Positions 8,280 through 16,867 of a stretch of 64,000 bases of DNA are shown piece after piece. The stretch spans positions 186,001 through 250,000 of the forward strand of contig NZ_JBIWER010000005.1 of assembly GCF_044762655.1 (NCBI RefSeq). Direction: 5' to 3'. Each line of letters starts with the position of its first letter. Positions within the stretch are counted from its first letter, which is position 1. The position numbers and the translations under genes were made by a program. Origin of the DNA: Psychrobacillus sp044762655 (lineage in GTDB: Bacteria > Bacillota > Bacilli > Bacillales_A > Planococcaceae). The notes beneath the pieces are model-generated. The model did no database searches, was not told where the DNA came from, and saw only the letters and a program-made list of their open reading frames with translations.

Positions 8280-10262
8280 TCACCCTTCCAGCTTCAGTTC
8301 CAAAATTGCGTCTCGTAACTCTGCAGCTCGTTCAAAGTTAAGCGCTTTTGCTGCATCTTTCATTTCTTTTTCTAGATCCTGTAGAAGCTTTGCTTTTTCT
8401 TGAGTCGTCAATGGTTTGCCGCTTATTAAACGTTGTGCATACGTTTCTTCCTCTTCTGCAACTTGTGACGCACGAATAACATCGCTTATTTTCTTTTGAA
8501 TTGTTTTTGGTGTAATACCATGCTTTTCGTTATATTCCATTTGAATAGTTCTGCGACGTTGTGTCTCGTCAATCGCTTTTCGCATGGAGTCTGTCATTTT
8601 ATCTGCGTACATAATAACTTCTCCATTAGAGTTACGTGCAGCACGCCCAATCGTCTGGATTAAAGAACGTTCAGAGCGCAAAAATCCTTCTTTATCAGCA
8701 TCTAATATTGCTACTAGAGATACTTCTGGTATGTCTATACCTTCTCGTAACAAGTTAATTCCTATTAATACATCGTACGTACCTAATCGAAGTTCTCGAA
8801 TTATTTCTGTACGTTCTAGTGTTTTTACTTCTGAATGTAAGTATTGAACTTTTATCCCAATCTCTTTTAAGTAATCCGTTAGATCCTCTGACATTTTTTT
8901 TGTAAGTGTCGTTATTAATACTCGCTCGTTTTTGGCAGATCTTTCATGAATTTCATTGATTAAATCATCTATTTGCCCTTCAATTGGCTTCACAGTTATA
9001 ACTGGATCCAATAGTCCTGTTGGACGAATAATTTGCTCAACCATTTCTGGTGTATGCTCAAGCTCATATGGTCCTGGAGTTGCGGAAACAAATATAGCTT
9101 GGTGTATATGTTTTTCATATTCATTGAAAGTTAAAGGACGATTGTCTAGAGCAGACGGCAAACGGAAACCATAATTTACGAGCACTGATTTTCTCGCTTG
9201 GTCTCCATTATACATTCCTCTTACTTGGGGTAATGAAACGTGACTTTCATCTACTACGAGTAAAAAGTCTTCTGGAAAATAGTCTAGTAATGTATAAGGC
9301 ACTGCACCTGCTTCTCTTAATGTTAAATGCCTTGAGTAGTTTTCAATGCCTGAACAAAAGCCCATCTCTTCCATCATTTCTAAATCATATCTCGTACGTT
9401 GTTCCAATCTTTGGGCCTCTAAAAGCTTATCCTCACTTCTTAAATAAGCCAGTTGTTCCTCTAATTCTTTTTTAATATTTGCTAAAGCTAGTTTCATCTT
9501 CTCTTCCCGGGTAACGAAATGAGAAGCGGGGAATATAGCAACGTGATCACGTTCACCAAGAATTTCTCCTGTTAGCGCATTAACTTCTCGAATTCGATCG
9601 ATCTCATCTCCAAAAAATTCGACTCGAAGACATTTTTCATCACGGGAAGCGGGGAAAATTTCTACTACATCTCCACGAACACGGAACTTTCCACGTACGA
9701 AGTTCAAATCGTTTCTTTCATATTGAATGTCTACAAGTTTACGCAATAATTGATTACGATCAATCTCCATTCCCGTTCTTAATGATAGAACGAGCTCTTT
9801 ATATTCCTCTGGATTACCTAGACCGTATATACAAGATACAGATGCGATAATAATGACATCTTTTCTTTCAAACAAAGAAGAAGTTGCAGAATGTCGTAGC
9901 TTGTCTATTTCCTCATTAATACTTGAATCCTTTTCTATAAATGTATCGGTTGATGGTACATATGCTTCTGGTTGAAAATAATCATAGTAGCTTACGAAGT
10001 ACTCCACAGCATTGTTCGGGAAAAATTCTTTAAACTCGTTATATAATTGACCCGCTAGTGTTTTGTTATGTGCCATCACTAGTGTTGGTTTATTTACTTG
10101 TTGAATTACATTTGATATTGTATATGTTTTACCAGTACCAGTTGCACCTAGTAAAGTTTGAAACCTTTTTCCTTCATTAACACCTTTTACTAATTCTTTT
10201 ATTGCTTCTATTTGATCTCCCGCTGGCTCATACGGAGCTTGCAAATCAAATTTTTGTTCCAT
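8280..10262 (-). CDS. uvrB: Excinuclease ABC subunit UvrB
   Basis: A 660-residue damage-verification helicase. Walker A GATGTGKT is at 39-46, the beta-hairpin YYDYFQPEAYVP at 92-103, helicase motif VI QTIGRAARN is near residue 540, and a C-terminal UVR domain (KALNFERAAELRD) binds UvrC. The start chosen has GGGAGG 7 bases upstream; a site five codons further up overlaps that sequence. A LexA-type box lies 66 bases before the start, as expected for an SOS-induced uvrBA operon. uvrA follows at once. Confidence 0.97.
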   Translation of the reverse strand: MEQKFDLQAPYEPAGDQIEAIKELVKGVNEGKRFQTLLGATGTGKTYTISNVIQQVNKPTLVMAHNKTLAGQLYNEFKEFFPNNAVEYFVSYYDYFQPEAYVPSTDTFIEKDSSINEEIDKLRHSATSSLFERKDVIIIASVSCIYGLGNPEEYKELVLSLRTGMEIDRNQLLRKLVDIQYERNDLNFVRGKFRVRGDVVEIFPASRDEKCLRVEFFGDEIDRIREVNALTGEILGERDHVAIFPASHFVTREEKMKLALANIKKELEEQLAYLRSEDKLLEAQRLEQRTRYDLEMMEEMGFCSGIENYSRHLTLREAGAVPYTLLDYFPEDFLLVVDESHVSLPQVRGMYNGDQARKSVLVNYGFRLPSALDNRPLTFNEYEKHIHQAIFVSATPGPYELEHTPEMVEQIIRPTGLLDPVITVKPIEGQIDDLINEIHERSAKNERVLITTLTKKMSEDLTDYLKEIGIKVQYLHSEVKTLERTEIIRELRLGTYDVLIGINLLREGIDIPEVSLVAILDADKEGFLRSERSLIQTIGRAARNSNGEVIMYADKMTDSMRKAIDETQRRRTIQMEYNEKHGITPKTIQKKISDVIRASQVAEEEETYAQRLISGKPLTTQEKAKLLQDLEKEMKDAAKALNFERAAELRDAILELKLEG

Positions 10263-10327
10263 ACATAAGCCTCCCATTTTTTGAATAATTTCAGTTTAAC
10301 ATACTCTTTTTTTGATTCCTAATAAAA

Positions 10328-10341
10328 CGAACGTATGTTTT
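10328..10341. promoter_or_regulatory. LexA (SOS) box upstream of uvrBA
   Basis: CGAACGTATGTTTT matches the Gram-positive LexA consensus CGAAC-RNRY-GTTYC at 13 of 14 positions. It lies upstream of uvrB on the minus strand, where B. subtilis also has a LexA site. Confidence 0.75.
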
Positions 10342-10347
10342 TTGTTA

Positions 10348-10375
10348 TCCATAAAAAGCCACTTATACAAGTGAC
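10348..10375 (-). terminator. Weak terminator between the IDEAL gene and uvrB
   Basis: On the minus strand, GTCACTT and AAGTGGC pair with one G-U pair and are followed by TTTTTA. It would separate uvrB from upstream transcripts. Confidence 0.5.
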
Positions 10376-10436
10376 TTTGAAAGCTATTCCTATTATTAGA
10401 TGTTTCTTGCGCTACTATAAAAATAGAATTTCAAAC

Positions 10437-10467
10437 GAAAAAAACCACTCTAATAAAAGTGGTTTTT
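10437..10467. terminator. Terminator after the IDEAL-domain gene
   Basis: AACCAC/GTGGTT hairpin with A- and T-runs on either side, just past the stop codon at 10482; usable in both directions. Confidence 0.7.
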
Positions 10468-10481
10468 TACCTAGGATTGAA

Positions 10482-10718
10482 TTATTTTGGACTGTTAAGT
10501 TGATGAAGAGCAGCTGTATACTCCATAAATGCTGCCTTATCTTTTTGATCTAACGTCTCATCTATCAATGCTAAGAGACGGTTACTACTTTGTTCCCGGT
10601 GGACAATGTTCAAAAACATATCAAGATATATTTCGTTTAACAAATTTTCCGCAGAGCTTTCCTTCCCTGCCTGACCCATAGCTTTCAAGAAATCTGCGTA
10701 TGAATATTGTTTGTCCAT
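10482..10718 (-). CDS. IDEAL-domain protein
   Basis: A 78-residue acidic protein. Its second half, ending in LLALIDETLDQKDKAAFMEY, matches the short IDEAL domain found in small Bacillales proteins and in YpiB-like proteins; the domain has no settled biochemical role. The start was placed at the ATG that follows GGGGTGATGG at a usable distance; GTG and ATG codons two and three codons upstream overlap this site. Monocistronic between uvrB and comK, with a terminator behind it. Confidence 0.7.
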   Translation of the reverse strand: MDKQYSYADFLKAMGQAGKESSAENLLNEIYLDMFLNIVHREQSSNRLLALIDETLDQKDKAAFMEYTAALHQLNSPK

Positions 10719-10809
10719 CTCCATCACCCCGATGCCTTTTTTCTATTATATAAAAGCATCGAGATTGTTGCAATCATTTTAAGAAAATTTAGTCTATATA
10801 GTAAAAAGG

Positions 10810-10826
10810 GAATATTTTAAATATTC
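10810..10826. promoter_or_regulatory. AT-rich palindrome upstream of comK
   Basis: GAATATTT-T-AAATATTC is a perfect 8-bp inverted repeat around one base, 70 bases before comK. B. subtilis ComK binds paired AT-boxes (AAAA-N5-TTTT) and activates its own gene. The A- and T-tracts here suggest an autoregulatory site but do not match that spacing exactly. Confidence 0.35.
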
Positions 10827-10896
10827 GTTATTTTTACTTGCTTTACTTCCAAAATTAACTATAATTGAGATATATAATACAAAGGGGTGGATTTTT

Positions 10897-11430
10897 ATGT
10901 CGAATAAAGTAGAAGAAAAATCTTTTTTCATTTCATTTGAGACCGCTGTACTTCAACCTATTGTAGTGAATAATACGATATTTACAAAGGTAACTAACTT
11001 TTCAGGGGAAACCAATATAATTAATAAAAAGCCTTTTGATATTGTTCGGCATTCTTGTTCTTTTTACGGCTCTTCTTTTCAGCATACTGCTCGATTATCG
11101 AGGGAAGCAATTGGAAATTATTTTAAGCTACCTATTCTAATAGCACATGACTTCGGAAATCCATGTATATTCATACCAATACTTTCTCCAAAATCGGATT
11201 TAAATGTTTGGTTCTCTTTTAAGGCAATAGCTTCCTTTTATCCTTCGGACGATGGCTGTGTAGTCGTTCTAACAAATGGTCAAAAATTAACAGTTCCATC
11301 ATCTCCTCAGACAATAAGTCGACAAGTTGGATTTGCTAATATACTAAATATGCACTTACTAAAACGGATGAGTAATCTGATGAATACTGGTTACATTACT
11401 AAAAAATTTCAAAAAGACTCCCAGTACTAA
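10897..11430 (+). CDS. comK: Competence transcription factor ComK
   Basis: A 177-residue protein aligning from memory with ComK: the RHSCSFYGSSF segment (about residues 51-61), the FIPILSPKS stretch and the VVLTNGQKLTVP strand are family hallmarks. ComK activates late competence and DNA-uptake genes. It is shorter than the 192-residue B. subtilis protein, lacking part of the C-terminal tail. The ribosome-binding site AAAGGGGTGG is good. It converges on the next gene with 5 bases between stop codons. Whether the strain is competent depends on genes outside the window. Confidence 0.8.
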   Translation: MSNKVEEKSFFISFETAVLQPIVVNNTIFTKVTNFSGETNIINKKPFDIVRHSCSFYGSSFQHTARLSREAIGNYFKLPILIAHDFGNPCIFIPILSPKSDLNVWFSFKAIASFYPSDDGCVVVLTNGQKLTVPSSPQTISRQVGFANILNMHLLKRMSNLMNTGYITKKFQKDSQY

Positions 11431-11435
11431 CGAAA

Positions 11436-11792
11436 TTATTCTACTACGGCAAAATAAATTGATAAAAGTTCTTCGACTCTGTTGCGGAGCCGAACGTTTA
11501 GGTAACGTCGATGTTCTTCATAACCTCCATGAAAAAATACATACTCAGTGAACATATCATCTCCTTCTCCACGAAGAACTTTCATACTGTGACGCCTCAT
11601 ATACATATGCGTCTGTTTCAATTCTTTCTGAACTTGCTTTCCTGCTTCTTCTACTAAAACGATATACGGACGCTTCAATTTAAATGGAGCCTTTTCAAAA
11701 ATAGTTCGATCTTTTTCTAAAATAGTCAAAACCATTGGAAGATAAATCATGTTTTCGAAGTATGGGATTGCTTCTTCCGGTATTAATGGCAT
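11436..11792 (-). CDS. Uncharacterised 118-residue protein with a LexA-type box
   Basis: I do not recognise this gene. The protein is soluble, rich in Arg, Glu and Tyr, and predicted largely helical, with a basic middle region (ELKQTHMYMRRHSMKVL) and no cysteine cluster or membrane segment. The ribosome-binding site is strong (GGAGGAG). A LexA-type box begins 25 bases upstream of the start codon, so damage induction is a reasonable guess. It is convergent with comK and the two genes may share a termination zone. A single-gene unit. Confidence 0.7.
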   Translation of the reverse strand: MPLIPEEAIPYFENMIYLPMVLTILEKDRTIFEKAPFKLKRPYIVLVEEAGKQVQKELKQTHMYMRRHSMKVLRGEGDDMFTEYVFFHGGYEEHRRYLNVRLRNRVEELLSIYFAVVE

Positions 11793-11816
11793 AACTACTC
11801 CTCCTTCTTTCTAAAA

Positions 11817-11830
11817 AGAACGTTTGTTCT
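11817..11830. promoter_or_regulatory. LexA-type box upstream of the 118-residue gene
   Basis: Read on the minus strand it is AGAACAAACGTTCT: both GAAC/GTTC half-sites are perfect and the four-base centre fits RNRY. It sits 25 bases before the start codon, where LexA would block initiation. Confidence 0.65.
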
Positions 11831-11900
11831 GTTTTTAATTATACTATCTCCTCCGAAAAATGCAACTGGCAAAGCACTGGAATATAGAGGAATAAAAAAA

Positions 11901-12046
11901 TGGTTTCTAGTGTTTTCGAAGGGCTTTGAACAGACTTTTGCTATATGGTTGCTAAATTTTTTAGGAGAGGATAATCGTGACTGATGTCACAATTATCCTC
12001 TCCTTTTTAGGTAACCTTATGCTCTAAAAATGGTAAGTGCATTTTT
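11901..12046. repeat. Dispersed hairpin repeat, copy 2
   Basis: Shares the left flank (TTTTCGAAGGGCTTTG, CAGACTT, CTATATG) with copy 3 near 58.6 kb and right-flank text (GTAACCTTATG, GTAAGTGC) with copy 1. The core at 11964-12003 is a 40-base hairpin: 12 bp perfect outer arm, one mismatch, GTGAC/GTCAC inner arm, TGAT loop, then a short T-run. Together with the LexA-type box and a terminator it fills the 307-base spacer. Confidence 0.7.
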
Positions 12047-12060
12047 CCTTAATCCTCAAA

Positions 12061-12099
12061 AAAATAACAACTGCCATCTTGATAAAATGGCAGTTGTTA
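12061..12099 (-). terminator. Terminator of the yuxH-like gene
   Basis: AATAACAACTGCCAT and its complement form a perfect stem of about 15 bp immediately past the stop codon. Confidence 0.8.
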
Positions 12100-13329
12100 T
12101 TAACCTACAATATCCATAGCCCAACTACGGGCTTCTAAATAAAATTTGTTTAATGTAGCGTGATCAATGCCGATAGCCTCTGCACCCGCAATAATATCAT
12201 CCCATCTCACTTCATCACAAGCTATAGAAAGCTCCAAATAAGGAGTCATTTCCGTATGTTTTCCTGAAAGCGTTTCTATAACCTCGTCCGTGAGCGGTAA
12301 TTCTTGAAGTAAATGATCCATCTTTTGATGAAGTAATGTGTCGATTAATGAAAACATTCCTACCAGCAAGTATTCAGGAGAGTTTTGTAAAAAATTTCTT
12401 TTAGCTAATAACTCACAAAACTTTGCACGGAACAAGGATGCTTCGATTATTGCCATTCCATCCCCATCATCGTTTACTTTCGACTCTCTTAGCATTAATA
12501 CATATAACCAATGATTCAATTCTTCTAATCCCAACATGACTACCGCCTGTTTGATGGAACGAATTTTAGATTTTTTTCTAGCAGCTGGTGAATTAATGAT
12601 TTTCAAAACTTTAAAGGATAGTGACACGTCACGCTCGATTTCCTCTGCTATTTGTTCAATAGTGGAAACCCGATTGCGTAGTAAGCTAATAATTCGAAAA
12701 TATTGTGCCATATTAGCTGGAATGTCTGTCCCTTTAATAATTTCTGGTTTGGCAAAAAAGTATCCTTGGAATAATCCATATCCTGCCTCTTTTGCAAGAT
12801 AGAAATCTTCACGTGTTTCTACTTTTTCCGCTAAAAGTACGATATGTGGATAATTTTTCTTCACAATTTTCTCGAAAACTTGTCTCTCAGAAGGTTTGCT
12901 CAAAATAAAATCAACTTTGATAAAATTAACTAAGCTAAATAACTCATCATATAGATTTACATTATTATGTAAAATAAAATCGTCTAGAGCTATTAAAAAA
13001 CCTAATTTTTTTATGTATTTAAGCTTTTCGATTAAAGATGGCGTGATGGGAATATTCTCTAAAATCTCCACAACTATGCGTTTTGGTGGAATCTTATTAA
13101 ATACAGTATTGTCCAATAAGTTTTCCGTGAAATTAATAAAACATAATTTTTCTCCCGCAAGGTTATTTATACCTATCGTCAAAAATGAATGTATTAACAC
13201 TTCTAAAGTTGCTCTATCCCCATCTATGATAGGGAATGCATTAGTATCACTATCCCGATACAATAATTCGTAAGCAAAAATATGCTCATTATTGGTAAAG
13301 ATAGGCTGCCTTGCCACAAAAATTTCCAT
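12100..13329 (-). CDS. yuxH: EAL-HDOD signalling protein (YuxH-like)
   Basis: A 409-residue protein with an N-terminal EAL-type domain (about 1-205) and a C-terminal HDOD domain (about 210-400). The EAL signature is replaced by ELLYR and several catalytic acidic residues are not evident, so cyclic-di-GMP hydrolysis is unlikely; it more probably binds a nucleotide or partner. B. subtilis YuxH has the same architecture and is repressed by ComA-linked control. Ribosome-binding site GAGG, 7 bases upstream. Monocistronic, with its own terminator; divergent from the enoyl-CoA hydratase gene. Confidence 0.8.
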   Translation of the reverse strand: MEIFVARQPIFTNNEHIFAYELLYRDSDTNAFPIIDGDRATLEVLIHSFLTIGINNLAGEKLCFINFTENLLDNTVFNKIPPKRIVVEILENIPITPSLIEKLKYIKKLGFLIALDDFILHNNVNLYDELFSLVNFIKVDFILSKPSERQVFEKIVKKNYPHIVLLAEKVETREDFYLAKEAGYGLFQGYFFAKPEIIKGTDIPANMAQYFRIISLLRNRVSTIEQIAEEIERDVSLSFKVLKIINSPAARKKSKIRSIKQAVVMLGLEELNHWLYVLMLRESKVNDDGDGMAIIEASLFRAKFCELLAKRNFLQNSPEYLLVGMFSLIDTLLHQKMDHLLQELPLTDEVIETLSGKHTEMTPYLELSIACDEVRWDDIIAGAEAIGIDHATLNKFYLEARSWAMDIVG

Positions 13330-13485
13330 GCGAATTCCTCAAATCCATAAATATTCATTAGTTCCATTGTAGCAAACCTTTCCAAGGAAATCGATATTAT
13401 TTCTATTTATTACCTATGGATGACAGAAAACTGAGAACATGCTATGTTGATATTGGGGAGAAAGTAATTGAAAGGGGAGAAAATA

Positions 13486-14262
13486 ATGGAATCTATCCGT
13501 TATACACAACAGGGGAATTTAGCATACGTCACGCTCAATAGACCAGAAGCATTAAATGCATTTAACTATGAAATGCTTCGTGAACTTGGAGATATCGCAG
13601 AATCTATTCGCATTAATCCAGATATTCGTGTAATTATTTTCACTGGCGCAGGAGAGAAGTCATTTAGCGTTGGTGCAGATTTAAAGGAACGTAAAACCTT
13701 AACTGATCAACAAGTGAAACGTAATATATTCAAAATTGGCGAGGTATTCACTGCAATTGAAAACCTCCCACAGCCAACAATTGCTATGTTAAATGGCTAT
13801 GCTTTTGGCGGCGGAACAGAATTGGCGCTTGCCTGCGATTTTAGAATTGCTTCAGACGATATTCAACTCGGTTTAACGGAAACAAGTTTAGCAATAATCC
13901 CTGGTGCGGGTGGCACACAGCGATTACCTAGACTTATCGGAGAAACTAAAGCTTTAGAGCTAATTTTAACTGCGAGAAGACTAAAAGCAGAAGAAGCATT
14001 GTCCTACGGATTAGTGACTAAGGTAACATCGAGAGAAACGTTACAAGAAGAGACAGAGGCATTTGCAGCTCTTATGCTTGCAAATGGACCTATCGCATTA
14101 CAGCAAGCTAAGTTTGCAGTAAAACACGGAATGAATACAGACCTTCAGACAGGTCTCAGCATAGAAAGAAAAGCTTATGAAATCACTATACCAACAGAGG
14201 ATCGTATAGAAGCATTAGTAGCCTTTGGAGAAAAAAGAAAGCCTGTATTTAAAGGTAAATAA
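13486..14262 (+). CDS. Enoyl-CoA hydratase/isomerase family protein
   Basis: A 258-residue crotonase-fold enzyme. The oxyanion-hole segments (FSVGADLKE about 56-64; GYAFGGGTELALACDFRIA about 100-118) and the glutamate-containing LTETSLAIIPGAGGTQRLPR stretch (about 128-147) are intact, supporting hydration of 2-enoyl-CoA in fatty-acid or branched-chain amino-acid breakdown. The substrate range cannot be set from sequence. The ATG start follows AAAGGGGAG; an in-frame TTG six codons upstream is less likely. Monocistronic, followed by a strong hairpin. Confidence 0.88.
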   Translation: MESIRYTQQGNLAYVTLNRPEALNAFNYEMLRELGDIAESIRINPDIRVIIFTGAGEKSFSVGADLKERKTLTDQQVKRNIFKIGEVFTAIENLPQPTIAMLNGYAFGGGTELALACDFRIASDDIQLGLTETSLAIIPGAGGTQRLPRLIGETKALELILTARRLKAEEALSYGLVTKVTSRETLQEETEAFAALMLANGPIALQQAKFAVKHGMNTDLQTGLSIERKAYEITIPTEDRIEALVAFGEKRKPVFKGK

Positions 14263-14276
14263 GAAGCCTCAATCAA

Positions 14277-14322
14277 AAAGGATAGATAAACTGTGGCTTT
14301 CTACAGTTATCTATCCTCTTTA
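14277..14322. terminator. Bidirectional terminator between the hydratase and DUF378 genes
   Basis: GGATAGATAAACTGT pairs with ACAGTTATCTATCC (one bulge) around a short loop; flanked by A- and T-rich runs, it serves both convergent genes. Confidence 0.75.
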
Positions 14323-14323
14323 G

Positions 14324-14647
14324 TTATTTCTTCAAATCCTCTTTTGAAGAAGCCTCTTTTATATCGGTAAATTCAGGCTCCTCCCCGAACTCAGTTCCAT
14401 ATTGAAGGTTTCGAGAACTTTGTCTGCTTGTTCCATACTCTTCTTCTTCCTCTTCATAAGTTCTAAATAGAAGTGGAATGCAGATTAAGCCACTAATACC
14501 AACCAATGCATAGATCACCTTAGAAAATAGAGCAGTTTGCCCTCCGAAAATAGAAGCGACTAAGTCAAATTCGAAAAAGCCAATCAATCCCCAGTTAATT
14601 GCACCAATGATAACGAGGGCTAAGGCAAGCCGATGTATAAATCCCAC
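14324..14647 (-). CDS. yuzA: DUF378 membrane protein (YuzA-like)
   Basis: A 107-residue protein with two or three membrane segments; the INWGLIGFFEFDLVASIFG stretch (about 17-35) is the DUF378 signature. B. subtilis YuzA is about 78 residues; this one has an extra acidic, probably disordered cytosolic tail (EEEEEEYGTS onward). Function unknown. It ends a few bases from the shared terminator. No partner gene is evident. Confidence 0.75.
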   Translation of the reverse strand: MGFIHRLALALVIIGAINWGLIGFFEFDLVASIFGGQTALFSKVIYALVGISGLICIPLLFRTYEEEEEEYGTSRQSSRNLQYGTEFGEEPEFTDIKEASSKEDLKK

Positions 14648-14787
14648 TGATAAACTCCTCCTTCAATTATTGTATGAATGATAGCGACGATACGGGAAAA
14701 CATATCGTAAACAACTAAGATTCGCTCTTATCTTTTGCAGAAAACAGCGATTCATACTAAATGAAAGGAAATTCCTTTTTAACGTAG

Positions 14788-15669
14788 TTAGGTCAGTGTT
14801 TTTATTTTATCTTTTTTCATAAATTCCATTTTTGTTTCAGAAATAAGTATAGCTAAAAGTATTAGCAAGGCTCCGATAATCATTCTTCCTGTCATAATCT
14901 CACTCAAAATGATAACGGAGAATACCATGCCCCAAAAAGATTCAGTAGCTAAAATAATTGCTGCCTTTGTTTCTGTTATGTATTTTTGGGCCACTGTTTG
15001 CATTAAAAAGGCAATAGTTGTGGAGAAAATCCCTAAGTATAGCAGATTTACCATGCCTTCTGTTTCCATAGAAAAGCTTGTCTCTCCTCTGAATAGCACA
15101 ACTATACAACCAATTACTGCAGCTGTAACCATTTGTACTATTGTTAGCACAACGGGATCTTCCGTTTTAACAAACTTAGCAGTGTAAAAAATATGAAAAG
15201 CAAATCCTACGGCACAGCCTAATGTCAATAAATCCCCAACATTCACGTCGGACGATAATTTTAAAGATAATACTGCAATACCAATAATTGCGAGAACTGC
15301 ACCAGTTAGTTCATACAGATCTATTTTTCTTTTGTATAATAAAAATCCTATAAACGGGACAATAACTACATTAACGGCCGTTAAAAAAGCATTTTTAGAT
15401 GGCGTTGTGAACTGTAAACCAACTGTTTGAAGAGCAAAGGCTAAGTATAAAAAAATTCCTAATACCGCCCCTTTTATGAGCGTGCTTTTCTTTAGTTTGT
15501 TGAGCTTTTTAAAAAAGATGAGACTTAAAATAACAGCACCGATTAGAAACCTTCCAGCTAATATCTGATATGGCGAATAGTAATCTAATGCCACTGCACT
15601 TGCTACAAACCCACTCCCCCAAATAATTGCCGTAAGGATTAATAATATTTCTCCAATATATTTGAACAA
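14788..15669 (-). CDS. DMT/EamA family transporter
   Basis: A 293-residue membrane protein with ten hydrophobic helices arranged as two EamA repeats (GEILLILTAIIWGSGFVAS at the N-terminus). Such proteins export or import small metabolites; the substrate is not readable. The start is uncertain: a TTG after GGTGGAAG is preferred over an ATG 17 codons upstream, because that upstream stretch contains promoter-like TATACT and lacks a ribosome-binding site. It lies downstream of a second EamA gene but is separated from it by a terminator. Confidence 0.8.
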   Translation of the reverse strand: MFKYIGEILLILTAIIWGSGFVASAVALDYYSPYQILAGRFLIGAVILSLIFFKKLNKLKKSTLIKGAVLGIFLYLAFALQTVGLQFTTPSKNAFLTAVNVVIVPFIGFLLYKRKIDLYELTGAVLAIIGIAVLSLKLSSDVNVGDLLTLGCAVGFAFHIFYTAKFVKTEDPVVLTIVQMVTAAVIGCIVVLFRGETSFSMETEGMVNLLYLGIFSTTIAFLMQTVAQKYITETKAAIILATESFWGMVFSVIILSEIMTGRMIIGALLILLAILISETKMEFMKKDKIKTLT

Positions 15670-15721
15670 TACTTCCACCAACCTTTTTTCAATAAAACTA
15701 GTATATCGCAAAAAAATCAAA

Positions 15722-15764
15722 AAAAGCGTCTTCTTCTACAATTGTAGTAAAAGTCGCTTTTTCC
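15722..15764 (-). terminator. Terminator between the two EamA genes
   Basis: AAAAAGCG...CGCTTTTT arms with an inner TTCTACAATTGTAG palindrome form a long hairpin right after the stop codon at 15766. Confidence 0.75.
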
Positions 15765-15765
15765 G

Positions 15766-16734
15766 TTAGGAGGTACTTTCTTGTAAACTTTGTTTTACTT
15801 GGTGTCTCATCTTTCTCTTTTGAAGAAAACGTATAAAAATATTATTAGCAATAAGGGAAAGAATGATAAAGCCTACTCCTATAATTTCATAAAAAGTTAT
15901 ATGAGTTCCTTGCACACTCGATATAACAAGTGTCGTCACAGGTACAAAATTAATAAATAATAACCCATTTAAAGGCGAAAGAATACTTACTCCAACATTC
16001 CATCCAACTAATGCAATAACACCGGGAAAAATAATCATGAACAATAGATGTGGACTAACTGTTTGAATCGTATCAAGTGTCGGTGCAGAAACGTATCCTA
16101 TCATAGTTGCAATTGCTACGATGAATGCTGCAGAAATCGTACCGAGCAAACATGTTAATGTCGAATATCTAAGGACAGACCAGCCTCTAAATTTATCTCC
16201 TCCCATTGTATACACAACCCAGCCAATAACTGCGATTAAAATTAGTAACGAAGGAACAATATTATTTGTTGCAGAAAGAAAGGAACCAATATCTCCTTTT
16301 GTAATAACAAGAATTGCTCCAACAAAAGAAACAAACACACAAAATAATGTAAAGGTATAAGGACGTCGTTTATAAAATAGCCAGACAATAACAATAGAAA
16401 TCATTGGCATCAAGGATTCCATAATGGATGCAACCATAACACCTGGCTCTCCTAGTAAATCCTCTCCCCAAAAAATAAGTAAATTATAGACAGTAAATGC
16501 CATTGTTCCGAAAAACCATAACAGCGTTCCCTTACCCTCCATACGAAACGCCTTAATCCCTTCCTTCCATAGTAATAGAATAATCAAAATGATAGTTACT
16601 GCCCCATAACGGAAAATAGTAAAATAAAACGGATCGATATATGTAAAGGCATGATGCGCTACTGGAAACATCGCTCCCCATGACACACTTGCGATAAAGC
16701 ATAAAAAAGCACCTAAAAAAATATTGTTTTTCAT
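15766..16734 (-). CDS. EamA/DMT transporter, divergent from a LysR regulator
   Basis: A 322-residue protein with ten predicted membrane helices and two EamA domains (CFIASVSWGAMFPVAH at the N-terminus), ending in a short basic tail. It is divergent from the LysR gene across 133 bases, the usual layout for a regulator and its target, so the regulator probably controls this exporter in response to an unknown ligand. Not closely similar to the neighbouring EamA protein, so a recent tandem duplication is unlikely. Confidence 0.82.
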   Translation of the reverse strand: MKNNIFLGAFLCFIASVSWGAMFPVAHHAFTYIDPFYFTIFRYGAVTIILIILLLWKEGIKAFRMEGKGTLLWFFGTMAFTVYNLLIFWGEDLLGEPGVMVASIMESLMPMISIVIVWLFYKRRPYTFTLFCVFVSFVGAILVITKGDIGSFLSATNNIVPSLLILIAVIGWVVYTMGGDKFRGWSVLRYSTLTCLLGTISAAFIVAIATMIGYVSAPTLDTIQTVSPHLLFMIIFPGVIALVGWNVGVSILSPLNGLLFINFVPVTTLVISSVQGTHITFYEIIGVGFIILSLIANNIFIRFLQKRKMRHQVKQSLQESTS

Positions 16735-16809
16735 AAATAAGTAATCTCCTTCTCGAATTCCCTTATTTATTAAACGCCATCTTTATCTATCATGTAAAAT
16801 GATTATTTT

Positions 16810-16824
16810 TGATGTTATATATCA
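16810..16824. promoter_or_regulatory. LysR-type operator candidate
   Basis: TGAT-N7-ATCA dyad (which contains the T-N11-A core usual for LysR sites) in the 133-base divergent spacer, 44 bases from the regulator start. Confidence 0.5.
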
Positions 16825-16867
16825 TTTTTAGTGATATCATAAATAACGATGAAGGAGAGATTGTAAG

